DNA from: Ruminococcus gauvreauii
GTDB taxonomy: Bacteria > Bacillota > Clostridia > Lachnospirales > Lachnospiraceae
Direction of reading: 5' to 3'
Length of the DNA stretch: 64,000 nt
Assembly: GCF_025151995.1 (NCBI RefSeq)
Contig: NZ_CP102290.1
Span: 4,081,840-4,145,839, forward strand
Shown here: positions 1 to 8,216 of the stretch, in pieces
How the letters are laid out: each line of letters opens with the position of its first letter
How positions within the stretch are numbered: position 1 is the stretch's first letter
The notes under the pieces: generated by a model
Databases searched by the model: none
The model's input: the letters and a program-made list of their open reading frames with translations, nothing else
Told to the model about the DNA's origin: nothing
Made by a program: the position numbers and the translations under genes

Positions 1-112
1 GTCAAGAAGCATCGGATGTTCATCCCATGTGGAAATTGGTGCGTAAAAGCGACTTACAAGCAAGCTTGACGCAGCTTTCTGCACCAATTTCCCCGCCGTC
101 CTGAACTGTTAC
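1..112. repeat. Repeat family A, copy 1 (cut by window edge)
   Basis: This is the right-hand part of a long palindromic intergenic element whose full copy lies at 16546-16703. Both end with the same CCGCCGTC...GAACTGTTAC arm. Bases 31-42 (GGAAATTGGTGC) pair perfectly with 81-92 (GCACCAATTTCC). Relative to the full copy this stem differs at two positions on each arm, and both changes keep pairing. A smaller hairpin at 10-29 has one mismatch here but none in the other copy. It lies downstream of rluD. The left end is outside the window. Confidence 0.8.
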
Positions 113-158
113 GATTATTTTTATATTATACTACATTTCACACAAAAAGTACAATGAT

Positions 159-1070
159 TTATCTGAATTTTTGTAACAATTCATCAAAATATTCTGGAAT
201 AGGTGCGGTAAACTCCATGTATTCATCCGTGATGGGATGCTGAAAGCCGAGAACCATCGCGTGCAGGCATTGACCCTGAAGATGAAACGGACATTTTGCA
301 GGCCCGTATACCGAATCTCCCAGAAGAGGATGTCCGATACTGGCCATGTGTACGCGGATCTGGTGTGTGCGTCCGGTCTCGAGACGGCATTCGATGTAGG
401 TATACTGCCCAAAACGTTCCAGTACGCTGTAATGAGTGACTGCAGATTTGCCGTTCCTGCGGTTGACCGCCATGCGCTTCCGGTCGGTTGGGTGGCGCCC
501 GATCGGTCCCTCGACGATGCCGGCGTCATCTTTGATATTGTGGAGCACGATCGCACGGTATCGTCTCGTAATCGTATGTTCCTGCAGCTGTAACGCGAGT
601 GACTGGTGAGCAAGATCCGTCTTACATACGACAAGTGCACCCGTCGTGTCCATATCGATCCGATGCACGATGCCGGGACGAAGCACTCCGTTGATGCCGC
701 TTAAGGTACTCCCGCAATGGTAAAGCAGTGCGTTTACGAGCGTGTGGCTGTAATGCCCGGCAGACGGATGCACGACCATTCCCTTCGGTTTGTTCACAAC
801 GAGTAGCTGGTCATCTTCGTAAAGTATATCAAGAGGAATGTCCTCCGCCGCGATGTCCGGCTGCATATCGTCCGGGATTGACACACGGATACAGTCTCCG
901 GTCTGAAGCCGGTAATTTGCCTTCTGACTGGTGTCGTTTACCGATACTGCCCCGTCCTTGATCAGTTTTTGCAAATAAGACCGGGAAATATCCTTCAGCT
1001 GTTCCGAAAGATATTTATCCAGTCTCAGATTTTTTTCCTGTTCACTTGTCGTCAGGTTAAAGATTTCCAT
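159..1070 (-). CDS. rluD: RluD-family 23S rRNA pseudouridine synthase
   Basis: RluA/RluD-type pseudouridine synthase that isomerises uridines in large-subunit rRNA. The 303-residue protein has an N-terminal S4 RNA-binding domain (about residues 15-75) followed by the catalytic domain. The family signature HRIDMDTTG is near residue 135, and its first Asp is the catalytic residue. GRTHQIRVHMASIGHPLLGD follows further on. Length is normal for the family. It starts three bases after the lspA stop and is the last gene of the HlyD-yggS-sepF-ylmH-aroB-lspA operon; lspA-rluD is a common Firmicutes pair. The exact target uridine cannot be read from sequence, so the symbol marks the family. Confidence 0.93.
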   Translation of the reverse strand: MEIFNLTTSEQEKNLRLDKYLSEQLKDISRSYLQKLIKDGAVSVNDTSQKANYRLQTGDCIRVSIPDDMQPDIAAEDIPLDILYEDDQLLVVNKPKGMVVHPSAGHYSHTLVNALLYHCGSTLSGINGVLRPGIVHRIDMDTTGALVVCKTDLAHQSLALQLQEHTITRRYRAIVLHNIKDDAGIVEGPIGRHPTDRKRMAVNRRNGKSAVTHYSVLERFGQYTYIECRLETGRTHQIRVHMASIGHPLLGDSVYGPAKCPFHLQGQCLHAMVLGFQHPITDEYMEFTAPIPEYFDELLQKFR

Positions 1071-1073
1071 AAG

Positions 1074-1598
1074 CTACTGTCCTTTCTTCTTTTTTAAAGC
1101 CAGAAAGGTAAAGTCTTCTTCCCTGTAGAAAAAAATAAGGTATACAAACAGTAATACGGCCGAAACCGTGACGTAGATATCCGCTACGTTAAAAACTGGG
1201 AAATCTATGGCTGAGATGTAGACAAAGTCCACCACGTATTTCAGCCGGATACGGTCAATCAGGTTTCCGAAGGCTCCTGCGACAAGCACAACCGTGATGA
1301 AATTCAGCGGAAAATAGTGTCTTGTTTTCGGAATCACGGTATAGGCATAACCGGCAAAAACCAGGAACAGCAGGCATAATATAATAAAGATCCATTGCTG
1401 GTTCTGCAGCACCCCGAAGGCTGCTCCCCTGTTTTCCAGATAGTGCAGCTGAAGGATATTCGGAATCAGAACGATATCTTCCTGTCCGGACAGGTGCGTA
1501 ACTGCCAGGTATTTTGTCCATTGATCCAGCCCAATGAGAATGCATACCGATACCAGACCGGCGATCCAGTAAATTACCCCGTGCTTTTTTTCTGTCAT
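1074..1598 (-). CDS. lspA: Lipoprotein signal peptidase (signal peptidase II)
   Basis: Integral membrane aspartyl protease that removes signal peptides from diacylglyceryl-modified prolipoproteins. At 174 residues it has the expected length and four hydrophobic segments. Conserved boxes are visible: NRGAAFG, then GAFGNLIDRI with the first catalytic Asp, and FNVADIYVTVS with the second. It starts at an ATG preceded by a GGGAGAG site that overlaps the end of aroB, so translation is probably coupled. Lipoproteins elsewhere in this window (the DUF3048 protein and the ABC solute-binding protein) are plausible substrates. Confidence 0.96.
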   Translation of the reverse strand: MTEKKHGVIYWIAGLVSVCILIGLDQWTKYLAVTHLSGQEDIVLIPNILQLHYLENRGAAFGVLQNQQWIFIILCLLFLVFAGYAYTVIPKTRHYFPLNFITVVLVAGAFGNLIDRIRLKYVVDFVYISAIDFPVFNVADIYVTVSAVLLFVYLIFFYREEDFTFLALKKKKGQ

Positions 1599-1601
1599 TA
1601 A

Positions 1602-2693
1602 CTACTCTCCCTGTATATAACCGATTGCTGCCATCATCTCATCATCGGTCACCGTCTTGTCAACCACAGCGTGTCCCAGAGGATTCAGCAGTATGAATTT
1701 GATTTTTCCCTGTTCCATTTTTTTATCAGACCGTGTCGCACTTAAGACTTCTTCTAAAGCCAGGCCCTCAAAACGGCACGGCAGGCCAAACATCCGGTTG
1801 CCGCGTTCGATCACGGACAGTGCTTCGCTGTCGATCAGACCGCGCTCTTTGGAAATATATGCCGCCGCAACAGTGCCAAGCGCAACACACTGTCCATGAA
1901 GCATCTCAAAATTTTTCAGCTTCTCGACCGCGTGTCCGATCGTATGTCCAAGATTCAGGACGGCGCGTTCCCCCTGCTCGGTAGGATCATGCTCCACAAC
2001 CGTCTTTTTGATCAGACAGCTGCCCTGTATCATTCTGATCAGCACTTCGTCTTTTCTCTCCAGCAGTTCCCTGCTGTGTTCCAGCGTCCACTGGTAATAT
2101 GGAAGATCCCGAATCAGTCCGGACTTTAAGACCTCCCCCATGCCGCAGGAAAACTGTACATCTGGAAGTGTGTGCAGTGTCTCCATACTCATATAGACCA
2201 GACGCGGCTGGTGAAATGCTCCGACCATATTCTTAAAGCAGTCGAAATCAACGCCTGTTTTCCCTCCTACGCTGCTGTCCACCTGTGACAGAAGTGTGGT
2301 GGGGATCTGAATAAAGTCTATGCCGCGCAGATACGTGGCTGCCGTATAGCCTGTCAGGTCTCCCACGACCCCGCCGCCGAGGGCGATCAGTATATCCTTG
2401 CGTTCATAGTGTTCTTCGATCAGGTGTGTATATAGTTTTTTTACCGTATCCAGTGTTTTCTGTGCCTCACCTGATGGGAAGGAAAAAGATGTGATCTTAT
2501 CAAACAGAGGTGAAAGCTGTCTGCTCACTGTATTCAAATAGAGTGGTCCTACCGTACTGTCTGTGACAATACAGGCTTTTCTGCTCATGAGAGAGAGTTT
2601 CTCCACAGCTTTTCCGAGACCCTCGAAGGTATTGTGCCATTCGATATCGTAGGTGAATTCACCCTCGCGTTTTACAGTCATCTGATATTCCAT
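1602..2693 (-). CDS. aroB: 3-dehydroquinate synthase
   Basis: Second enzyme of the shikimate pathway; it cyclises DAHP to 3-dehydroquinate using NAD and a divalent metal. Family motifs include GGGVVGDLTGYTAATYLRG for nucleotide binding, QVDSSVGGKTGVD, and LNLGHTIGHAVE with metal-ligand histidines. The open frame reaches back to 2783 inside ylmH, but I place the start at the ATG at 2693 because AGGAGG lies just upstream and the protein then begins MEYQMTVKRE, giving 363 residues, normal for AroB. It lies between ylmH and lspA, an uncommon setting for an aromatic amino acid gene. Confidence 0.95.
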   Translation of the reverse strand: MEYQMTVKREGEFTYDIEWHNTFEGLGKAVEKLSLMSRKACIVTDSTVGPLYLNTVSRQLSPLFDKITSFSFPSGEAQKTLDTVKKLYTHLIEEHYERKDILIALGGGVVGDLTGYTAATYLRGIDFIQIPTTLLSQVDSSVGGKTGVDFDCFKNMVGAFHQPRLVYMSMETLHTLPDVQFSCGMGEVLKSGLIRDLPYYQWTLEHSRELLERKDEVLIRMIQGSCLIKKTVVEHDPTEQGERAVLNLGHTIGHAVEKLKNFEMLHGQCVALGTVAAAYISKERGLIDSEALSVIERGNRMFGLPCRFEGLALEEVLSATRSDKKMEQGKIKFILLNPLGHAVVDKTVTDDEMMAAIGYIQGE

Positions 2694-2703
2694 AAGTTTC
2701 CTC

Positions 2704-3456
2704 CTAGCTGTAACGGCTGACCGATACGAGACAGCGTCCTTTTTTTGTCTCCGATATGACACCGGCAAACCGGAATTTTCCATGTCCCCGGACAGATATG
2801 ACGTCGCCTTCCCTCAGCGCGCAGCCGTTTGATGTGACCATTCTTCCGTTTACAAATACTTTGCCGCCTTCGATAAGCGGTACCATCCTGTTCCTGGAAC
2901 TTTGAAACGCAAGAGCGATCAGGGCATCCAGGCGTACAGAAGCCACGGTTCCTTTTATCTCGCGGAAATTTCTGGTGACTGCCGGCTCCATGGTCTCACT
3001 TTGAACCACAGTGACCGCGGTCCTCCGGACACGTGTCAGCTCCTGTATAATGAACTGACTCATATGATCGACACAGTACAGATAAGCTGAACTCTCATCA
3101 ATCAGCAGATCACCCAGCATGTTTCTGTCAATTCCCAGATTCAGAAGTGCGCCGAGATAATCACGGTGTGTCAGCGTTTCGGCAAACCGTCCGTCCCTCG
3201 GACGGATGTGCAGGCAGCAGATGGGGTACTCCCATTCATAAGAAAGAGCATCAGGAATAAAAGCTGTTATCTGACGCTCTGACATATCATAGCCCCCAAA
3301 GCCTGCATGCGTGACGCCTGCAAGTTCCCTGGTGAGACTATTGACTATATGCTGTTCATTCAAATCCAGAAAATCGGTGAACGTTACGATATCCCGTTCA
3401 TAGGCCATTCGCGCAAGATCCTGAATTCTTTTTCTGAAATGTTCTTCCTTTTGCAT
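2704..3456 (-). CDS. ylmH: YlmH-family S4-domain RNA-binding protein
   Basis: Member of the YlmH family, linked in Gram-positives to division genes and, from work on Bacillus, to ribosome rescue. The 250-residue protein has the N-terminal YlmH region and a C-terminal S4 RNA-binding domain (about residues 180-245, around RNRMVPLIEGGKVFVNGR). It sits directly after sepF, as in many Firmicutes, and just before aroB. Family assignment is secure; the cellular role here is inferred from relatives. Confidence 0.88.
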   Translation of the reverse strand: MQKEEHFRKRIQDLARMAYERDIVTFTDFLDLNEQHIVNSLTRELAGVTHAGFGGYDMSERQITAFIPDALSYEWEYPICCLHIRPRDGRFAETLTHRDYLGALLNLGIDRNMLGDLLIDESSAYLYCVDHMSQFIIQELTRVRRTAVTVVQSETMEPAVTRNFREIKGTVASVRLDALIALAFQSSRNRMVPLIEGGKVFVNGRMVTSNGCALREGDVISVRGHGKFRFAGVISETKKGRCLVSVSRYS

Positions 3457-3464
3457 AACATATA

Positions 3465-4061
3465 TTAAAAATTAGTGCGCATGGACGGAATGTCAAATGC
3501 ACCGCTTAGAATCTCCTGGATATCCCCGGACACTTCCACGTTATCTGGAGTCAGGATAAAGATATAGCTGGAAATCTTCTGCAGACCGCCGCCGATCGAA
3601 TAACAGGAACCGGAAGAAAAGTCAATAATACGCTGCGCGACTTCCACATCGATACCTTCCAGGTTCAGGACAACGGTACAGTGTGCAATCAGCGTATCGG
3701 CAATATCTCTTGTATCTTCCATTGAGCTTGGTTTGATCACACATACTTCCATTGAAGAACCTCCTGTTTTCTTACGCATTGGCGTAATCTTTGAAGAAGA
3801 TGACTGTTTTGCAGACTGCTTTGATGTCTTCGGCTGTTTTGCAGCGGCAGCCTCCGACATTTTCTTGGTTGTCCTCGGTTTATCAAACGGGTCGTCCAGA
3901 TCGTCGTAGTCGTCCAGATCGTCATCATTTTTTTTGAAAAACCGGCGTTTTTGTTTTGGTTCCTCTTCCATATCTTCTATATCATCATCAAAAAACTCAT
4001 CGTCATCGTCGTAATCATCATTTAATCGAATTGCATCCAGAAATTTGTCTAATACTCCCAT
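3465..4061 (-). CDS. sepF: Cell division protein SepF
   Basis: FtsZ-binding membrane anchor of the division ring. Residues 1-13 (MGVLDKFLDAIRL) form the expected membrane-targeting amphipathic helix. Residues about 105-190 are the SepF core domain, which polymerises and binds the FtsZ tail. Between them is a long, very acidic stretch (residues about 14-60, dominated by Asp/Glu) and a Lys/Ser-rich linker, making the 198-residue protein longer than Bacillus SepF. An AGGAG site precedes the ATG. It sits between yggS and ylmH, the usual order. Confidence 0.95.
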   Translation of the reverse strand: MGVLDKFLDAIRLNDDYDDDDEFFDDDIEDMEEEPKQKRRFFKKNDDDLDDYDDLDDPFDKPRTTKKMSEAAAAKQPKTSKQSAKQSSSSKITPMRKKTGGSSMEVCVIKPSSMEDTRDIADTLIAHCTVVLNLEGIDVEVAQRIIDFSSGSCYSIGGGLQKISSYIFILTPDNVEVSGDIQEILSGAFDIPSMRTNF

Positions 4062-4074
4062 TATGATCTCCTAT

Positions 4075-4782
4075 CTACTTATCCATGGTTTTCGGTGAAT
4101 AGTCCCGCTCTCCGAAGATTCCTGTTCCGACGCGTACCATCGTTGCTCCCTCTTCGATCGCTACTTCATAATCGTTTGTCATCCCCATGCTCAGAATATT
4201 CACATTAACATTATTAATGTTTTTCTCCATTATGTCAACACTTAATTGTTTTAATTTCCGGAATACCGGCCGGTTTTCCTCCGGATCATCGACGAAGGGA
4301 GCGATTGTCATGAGACCCTCGATTCGAATATTCGGCAGTTTTGCAGCTTCTTCGATAAGATCGAGTGTTTCCTCACATGCAGTTCCAAATTTACTTTCCT
4401 CCTGTGCCACATTCACTTCGATCAGCACAGGAACGGTTACATTTTTTTTCTGTGCCTCCATGCTTATGGTTTCTGCCAGACGCAGTGAGTCCACGGAATG
4501 AATCAGCGCCGCCTTATCTACGATATACTTAACCTTGTTGCGCTGAAGATGACCGATCATATGCCAGCGCAGATTTTTCGGAAGGATTTCATATTTGCCG
4601 GTAAGTTCCTGCACCTTATTCTCACCGAAATCCACCTGACCGTACTCGATAGCTTCCTGTATCAATTCCACGGGCTTTGTTTTGCTCACTGCAATCAGTG
4701 TAACTTCCTGCGGATCTCTTGACGCCCGCCTGCAGGCTGCTGCAATCTTCTCTTCCACTGTTTTCATATTTTCCCGTACCAT
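4075..4782 (-). CDS. yggS: YggS/PLPBP-family pyridoxal phosphate homeostasis protein
   Basis: Single-domain PLP-binding protein of the alanine-racemase-like fold, thought to buffer PLP and affect amino and keto acid pools; no enzymatic reaction is firmly known. At 235 residues it has the normal length. The PLP lysine lies in LIAVSKTKP near residue 32. FGENKVQEL and SMGMTNDYEVAIEEG near the C-terminus are typical family blocks. It stands upstream of sepF in the ylm-type division cluster (ylmE in Bacillus). Confidence 0.94.
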   Translation of the reverse strand: MVRENMKTVEEKIAAACRRASRDPQEVTLIAVSKTKPVELIQEAIEYGQVDFGENKVQELTGKYEILPKNLRWHMIGHLQRNKVKYIVDKAALIHSVDSLRLAETISMEAQKKNVTVPVLIEVNVAQEESKFGTACEETLDLIEEAAKLPNIRIEGLMTIAPFVDDPEENRPVFRKLKQLSVDIMEKNINNVNVNILSMGMTNDYEVAIEEGATMVRVGTGIFGERDYSPKTMDK

Positions 4783-4797
4783 GATATCGCGCTCCTT

Positions 4798-6234
4798 CTA
4801 ATATAATATTTCTTCTTCTTTTACGGTGCTGCTGTCTGAGACAATGTTATCAAACTGTGCAATTCCATACGTGGTCCCTGATTCAACGATACAGTATTCT
4901 TCATTCTGATCGATGATCACAACCTTCCGGAACACAGCATACCCCTTATTGATACAGTAGACGCCCTCCAGGGGCATCGTATCACCGATGGTGTAGCGTT
5001 CTGTCGATTCCGGCTTGATGATGACGTCACCGTCAGAAAAGTCCTCCTGGTCCACATAGTAGAGATCCTCCTGCTGAGCGTAAACCGTCGCATTGACAAA
5101 TTCAGACGAAGTTTCTCCGCTTTTATTTGTTGTCTCTTTCAGAAAACCGATTTCATCCGATTCGCCTCCAGTCGTCTCATAGCCTTTGGGAATCACGTAG
5201 AAATCTTTATTTACTATGGAAGAAACTGGTATTTTTAATCCTGTTTTGATGTTGGTCACCAGCTCAATATCGATAAAACGGTCAGATGTATATCTGAGCA
5301 TCCCCGCCGAGAAATCGATTTTGGCGTAAAAGTGGTCGTCTTTGGTAACAATCGTAAATTTTCCCGTCTGTGTGACCCCGTCTTTCAGAAATTTCACACG
5401 GATTGTTTCTCTTCCGGCAAGCTGCACTGTCTGCGCATCCGTGAGAGGAATCATCAGAGACCAGTTTTCACTGGTGATCAGCTTGTACACATCGTCTCCG
5501 ACAGACAGCTGCTCAGAACTTCTCAAATTCGTTTTCTGATAGGACTTCTGATTAAAATGATCGGGTTCAATCGTATCCGCAGTCACAGATTCGTACCCGT
5601 CTTTCGTATATTGAACAATGCCGTCTGAGGGTGCGAAATTGACCGTCTGATTGCCGATTGTCTGTGTCGGGGCGACGATGTCTTCCGCATCTGTATCCTG
5701 TTCTGTTATGTCAGTGAGTCCTGCATACTGCAGCAGGCTCCCTTCCATCTCATATTTAAAACTGTATGTATCATAAAAATTATTCGAGTCGAAGTTATAG
5801 GCAAACTTTGCCATGGCGGAACGGATCTGCGTCAGGTCTTCCTCAGTCAGTTCAGCTGTACCGCCGGAAGTCTGACCGTCTCCGATGCCGTAGACGGCCC
5901 CTGACTTTTTGACTTTGGAGTTCTCACGTACATAGTAAGTTGCATAACCGCCGGTATTGGCCTGTACAAGCTGTTCCGATCGCAGGATCAGTGCGGTATA
6001 CGTCTGGTTCTTCGACAGAGGGCCGCTCGTGACCTGATATGGGGTGATATGCGCTGCAGTCAGATACATGATAATGCTGATCACCATATAAATAAATAAA
6101 GCACCGAACAGTATCGTTCCGATATTAAGCGTGGCCGCTCTTTTCAAATCTGAAAGGTGTATGTCCGGGCGTTTCCATTTTTTTTTCTGAGTTGGCAAAA
6201 TACTGTCTCCTTGTTTTTTAAAGTCTGCATCCAT
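4798..6234 (-). CDS. HlyD-like membrane-anchored adaptor protein
   Basis: A 478-residue protein with a short cytoplasmic N-terminus (polybasic KKKWKRPD), one transmembrane helix at about residues 37-60, and a long extracellular part rich in beta-strand-like sequence. This resembles HlyD/RND adaptor proteins found upstream of yggS-sepF in clostridia. There is no partner ABC or RND pump gene here, so transport is doubtful and an envelope or division role is possible. No good Shine-Dalgarno site is seen before the ATG, although TTGAGG and TAAAAT, 17 bases apart, lie immediately upstream, too close for a normal leader. It is the first gene of the operon ending at rluD. Confidence 0.7.
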   Translation of the reverse strand: MDADFKKQGDSILPTQKKKWKRPDIHLSDLKRAATLNIGTILFGALFIYMVISIIMYLTAAHITPYQVTSGPLSKNQTYTALILRSEQLVQANTGGYATYYVRENSKVKKSGAVYGIGDGQTSGGTAELTEEDLTQIRSAMAKFAYNFDSNNFYDTYSFKYEMEGSLLQYAGLTDITEQDTDAEDIVAPTQTIGNQTVNFAPSDGIVQYTKDGYESVTADTIEPDHFNQKSYQKTNLRSSEQLSVGDDVYKLITSENWSLMIPLTDAQTVQLAGRETIRVKFLKDGVTQTGKFTIVTKDDHFYAKIDFSAGMLRYTSDRFIDIELVTNIKTGLKIPVSSIVNKDFYVIPKGYETTGGESDEIGFLKETTNKSGETSSEFVNATVYAQQEDLYYVDQEDFSDGDVIIKPESTERYTIGDTMPLEGVYCINKGYAVFRKVVIIDQNEEYCIVESGTTYGIAQFDNIVSDSSTVKEEEILY

Positions 6235-6361
6235 GTTATTTTATCATTTTCACTGTAAGACCTCAAGATGAAATTTCTCTGTATTTTAACATCATAACAG
6301 AATATTTCTGGCAAAAATGGGCAAACTGTCTTTAAAATACATGCAGACAGGAGGAAATACT

Positions 6362-6577
6362 ATGAATACATCTGGTTTGGATTATACTGCGTTAACGATC
6401 GCAATCATCGGTGCTATCAACTGGGGACTGATCGGTTTTTTCAAATTTGATCTGGTCGCATTTATCTGCGGCAATATGTCCTGGATTTCACGCATTATCT
6501 ATGCGATCGTAGGAATCAGCGGTCTTTATCTGCTGAGCATGTACGGACGTATCGGAAATTCATCAAAAAACGGATGA
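6362..6577 (+). CDS. DUF378 family small membrane protein
   Basis: A 71-residue protein with two hydrophobic helices (around LTIAIIGAINWGLIGFF and IIYAIVGISGLYLLS). The INWGLIG motif is typical of the DUF378 family, whose function is unknown. The ATG at 6362 is chosen over an upstream ATG at 6317 because CAGGAGG lies directly before it and the family starts here. It is the only plus-strand gene in the first 38 kb, and it shares a bidirectional terminator with the P-loop gene that faces it. Confidence 0.85.
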   Translation: MNTSGLDYTALTIAIIGAINWGLIGFFKFDLVAFICGNMSWISRIIYAIVGISGLYLLSMYGRIGNSSKNG

Positions 6578-6625
6578 TCTGACAGTTACATGTCCTTAGG
6601 ACACGGTTTCCTGAGGAACGAAAAA

Positions 6626-6656
6626 AGGGGGAGATGAAGTATCACTTCATCCCCCT
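6626..6656. terminator. Bidirectional terminator between converging genes
   Basis: AGGGGGAGATGAAGT and ACTTCATCCCCCT form a stem of about 13 pairs with a two-base bulge and a three-base loop. A-rich sequence lies on the left and T-rich sequence on the right, so it could end both the DUF378 transcript and the minus-strand P-loop transcript. Confidence 0.75.
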
Positions 6657-6670
6657 GTATATTTTCTCTT

Positions 6671-7090
6671 CTACAGAGAAAGAATCACTTTATCTTTTAA
6701 TGATTCGCTGATCGTATCGTCATTGACAGACACGCTGATGACGAAATTAACGTTGAACAATTCGCCAATGGCTTCCAATTGAAGAATGGTATCGGTAACA
6801 TCCTGATCTTCAAGTTTTGCGATCCTCATGAAACTGTCAATATACATCTCTTCCAGATCATGATCCTGTGAGATAATCCCACAGATAAAACCTACGAACT
6901 CATCGCTGTTTTTAAGCGGAAATCCGGATACATCAATCAACCGGATTCTGTTGTTCAGCTCATACATATGTCTCGTACTCTTATCCAAAAATACGATATT
7001 GCCGTTCGCAGATTTGATTGCCGCATTAACTTTATCCAAAAGCTGCTTAGTCTTACCTTTTCCCTTATCCCCAATAATTAATTGAACCAT
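6671..7090 (-). CDS. Small P-loop NTPase-like protein (PilT-like annotation)
   Basis: A 139-residue protein starting MVQLIIGDKGKGKTKQLLD; the segment GDKGKGKT is a Walker A P-loop. The rest has alternating hydrophobic strands and helices and ends in VNFVISVSVNDDTISESLKD. Similar clostridial proteins are often labelled twitching motility protein PilT, but it is far too short to be a pilus retraction ATPase and lacks its other motifs. A GGAGGAAA site precedes the ATG. It has its own promoter and terminator, so it is a single-gene unit. Function is unknown. Confidence 0.75.
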   Translation of the reverse strand: MVQLIIGDKGKGKTKQLLDKVNAAIKSANGNIVFLDKSTRHMYELNNRIRLIDVSGFPLKNSDEFVGFICGIISQDHDLEEMYIDSFMRIAKLEDQDVTDTILQLEAIGELFNVNFVISVSVNDDTISESLKDKVILSL

Positions 7091-7157
7091 AGCAGTTTCC
7101 TCCTTAAGTCATCATTTAATATGTAATTTTACTAAAAAGTATTGATTTATAGCTCTA

Positions 7158-7186
7158 ATTATAGTGTATTTAAGACAAAAACACAA
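7158..7186 (-). promoter_or_regulatory. Sigma-A-type promoter for the P-loop gene
   Basis: On the minus strand TTGTGT (7186-7181) and TATAAT (7163-7158) are separated by 17 bases. The predicted start is about 60 bases upstream of the ATG at 7090. The gap between the carboxypeptidase stop and this gene is strongly AT-rich, as expected for a promoter region. Confidence 0.65.
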
Positions 7187-7205
7187 TGGTAAATTTATAA
7201 TTTCT

Positions 7206-8216
7206 TTAAGAATTAATTTTTGACAAAAGCTGATTCATATCATCGTACAAATTCGTTTTTGTAGACGCATTCAAAACAATAGAAACATAAGGAGCGCCAT
7301 AGTCATTCTGACTCAGAATCGCAAGGCAGGCTCCCGCCTGACTGGTCGTACCCGTCTTTCCTCCGAGTACGGTGACGCCGGGGGGCGGGCTGGTCTCTCC
7401 GGTCAGATAATGGTCCGTGGAATCAAGGTGAACCTGGACGGTTTCACTTCCTCTGGTAAAACTCAGATTATAAACCGAAAGCTGCATGGTATCCACAAAA
7501 TAATCATAATTCAGAGCCTCATTCAGCATCAGGTAAACATCGTATGCTGTTGTATAGTGATTGTCATCGTGCAGTCCGGATGGATTGACGAAATTGGTGT
7601 TGGTCGCACCGATCTTCCGCGCCTCCTCATTCATCATCTCAACAAAATGATCGACAGATCCGCCGACGTGTTCCGCAATTGCCATTGCGGCGTCGTTCCC
7701 GGAATACACCAGCAGACCGTGAAACAGTTCGTCCATGGTGACAATATCGCCTGCCTGAAATCCGCAGACCTGAGACCCTTCCTCCAGCGTCACCGCATTT
7801 TGGCTCACCGTGACGGCATCATCCATATTTCCATACTTTACTGCCAGAATGGCGGTCATGATCTTTGTGATACTGGCCGGATATGCTTTTTCGTGCATAT
7901 CCTGTGCGTATATAACCGTTTTGTCGTCGACATCCAACAGACAGCTTTTTTCATTTCCGGGCATACTGATGCCTTCCGCACCGACATTGTCATAAGCGAC
8001 ACAGAGCTCTGCGGCAAACGGCTTTGCAGTCTGAAACACCTTCGTGCCGGCATCCTGCTCTGTCTCCCGTTCCTGGTAAGAAAACTGCATATCCAGGTTT
8101 TTATCTTTTCTGATTTGCATGATTCCGAGGATGCCGAGCAGTATCGCTATCAGGAGAATCATAACCAGGAAAATAGTGTTCATCAGCAGTTTTCGTTTTC
8201 TGGCGTTTGTTTTCAT
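7206..8216 (-). CDS. D-alanyl-D-alanine carboxypeptidase (DacF-like, class A/C low-mass PBP)
   Basis: Penicillin-binding D,D-carboxypeptidase that trims terminal D-Ala from peptidoglycan stem peptides. The 336-residue protein has an N-terminal membrane anchor (about residues 10-33) and the peptidase S11 domain. All three active-site motifs are visible: SITK with the catalytic Ser, SGN in LVYSGNDAAMA, and KTG in LGGKTGTTSQAG. There is no sign of the C-terminal beta-sandwich domain of full DacA/DacF. Its ATG overlaps the rodA stop as ATGA, so the two are translationally coupled and it belongs to the rod-shape operon. Confidence 0.92.
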   Translation of the reverse strand: MKTNARKRKLLMNTIFLVMILLIAILLGILGIMQIRKDKNLDMQFSYQERETEQDAGTKVFQTAKPFAAELCVAYDNVGAEGISMPGNEKSCLLDVDDKTVIYAQDMHEKAYPASITKIMTAILAVKYGNMDDAVTVSQNAVTLEEGSQVCGFQAGDIVTMDELFHGLLVYSGNDAAMAIAEHVGGSVDHFVEMMNEEARKIGATNTNFVNPSGLHDDNHYTTAYDVYLMLNEALNYDYFVDTMQLSVYNLSFTRGSETVQVHLDSTDHYLTGETSPPPGVTVLGGKTGTTSQAGACLAILSQNDYGAPYVSIVLNASTKTNLYDDMNQLLSKINS

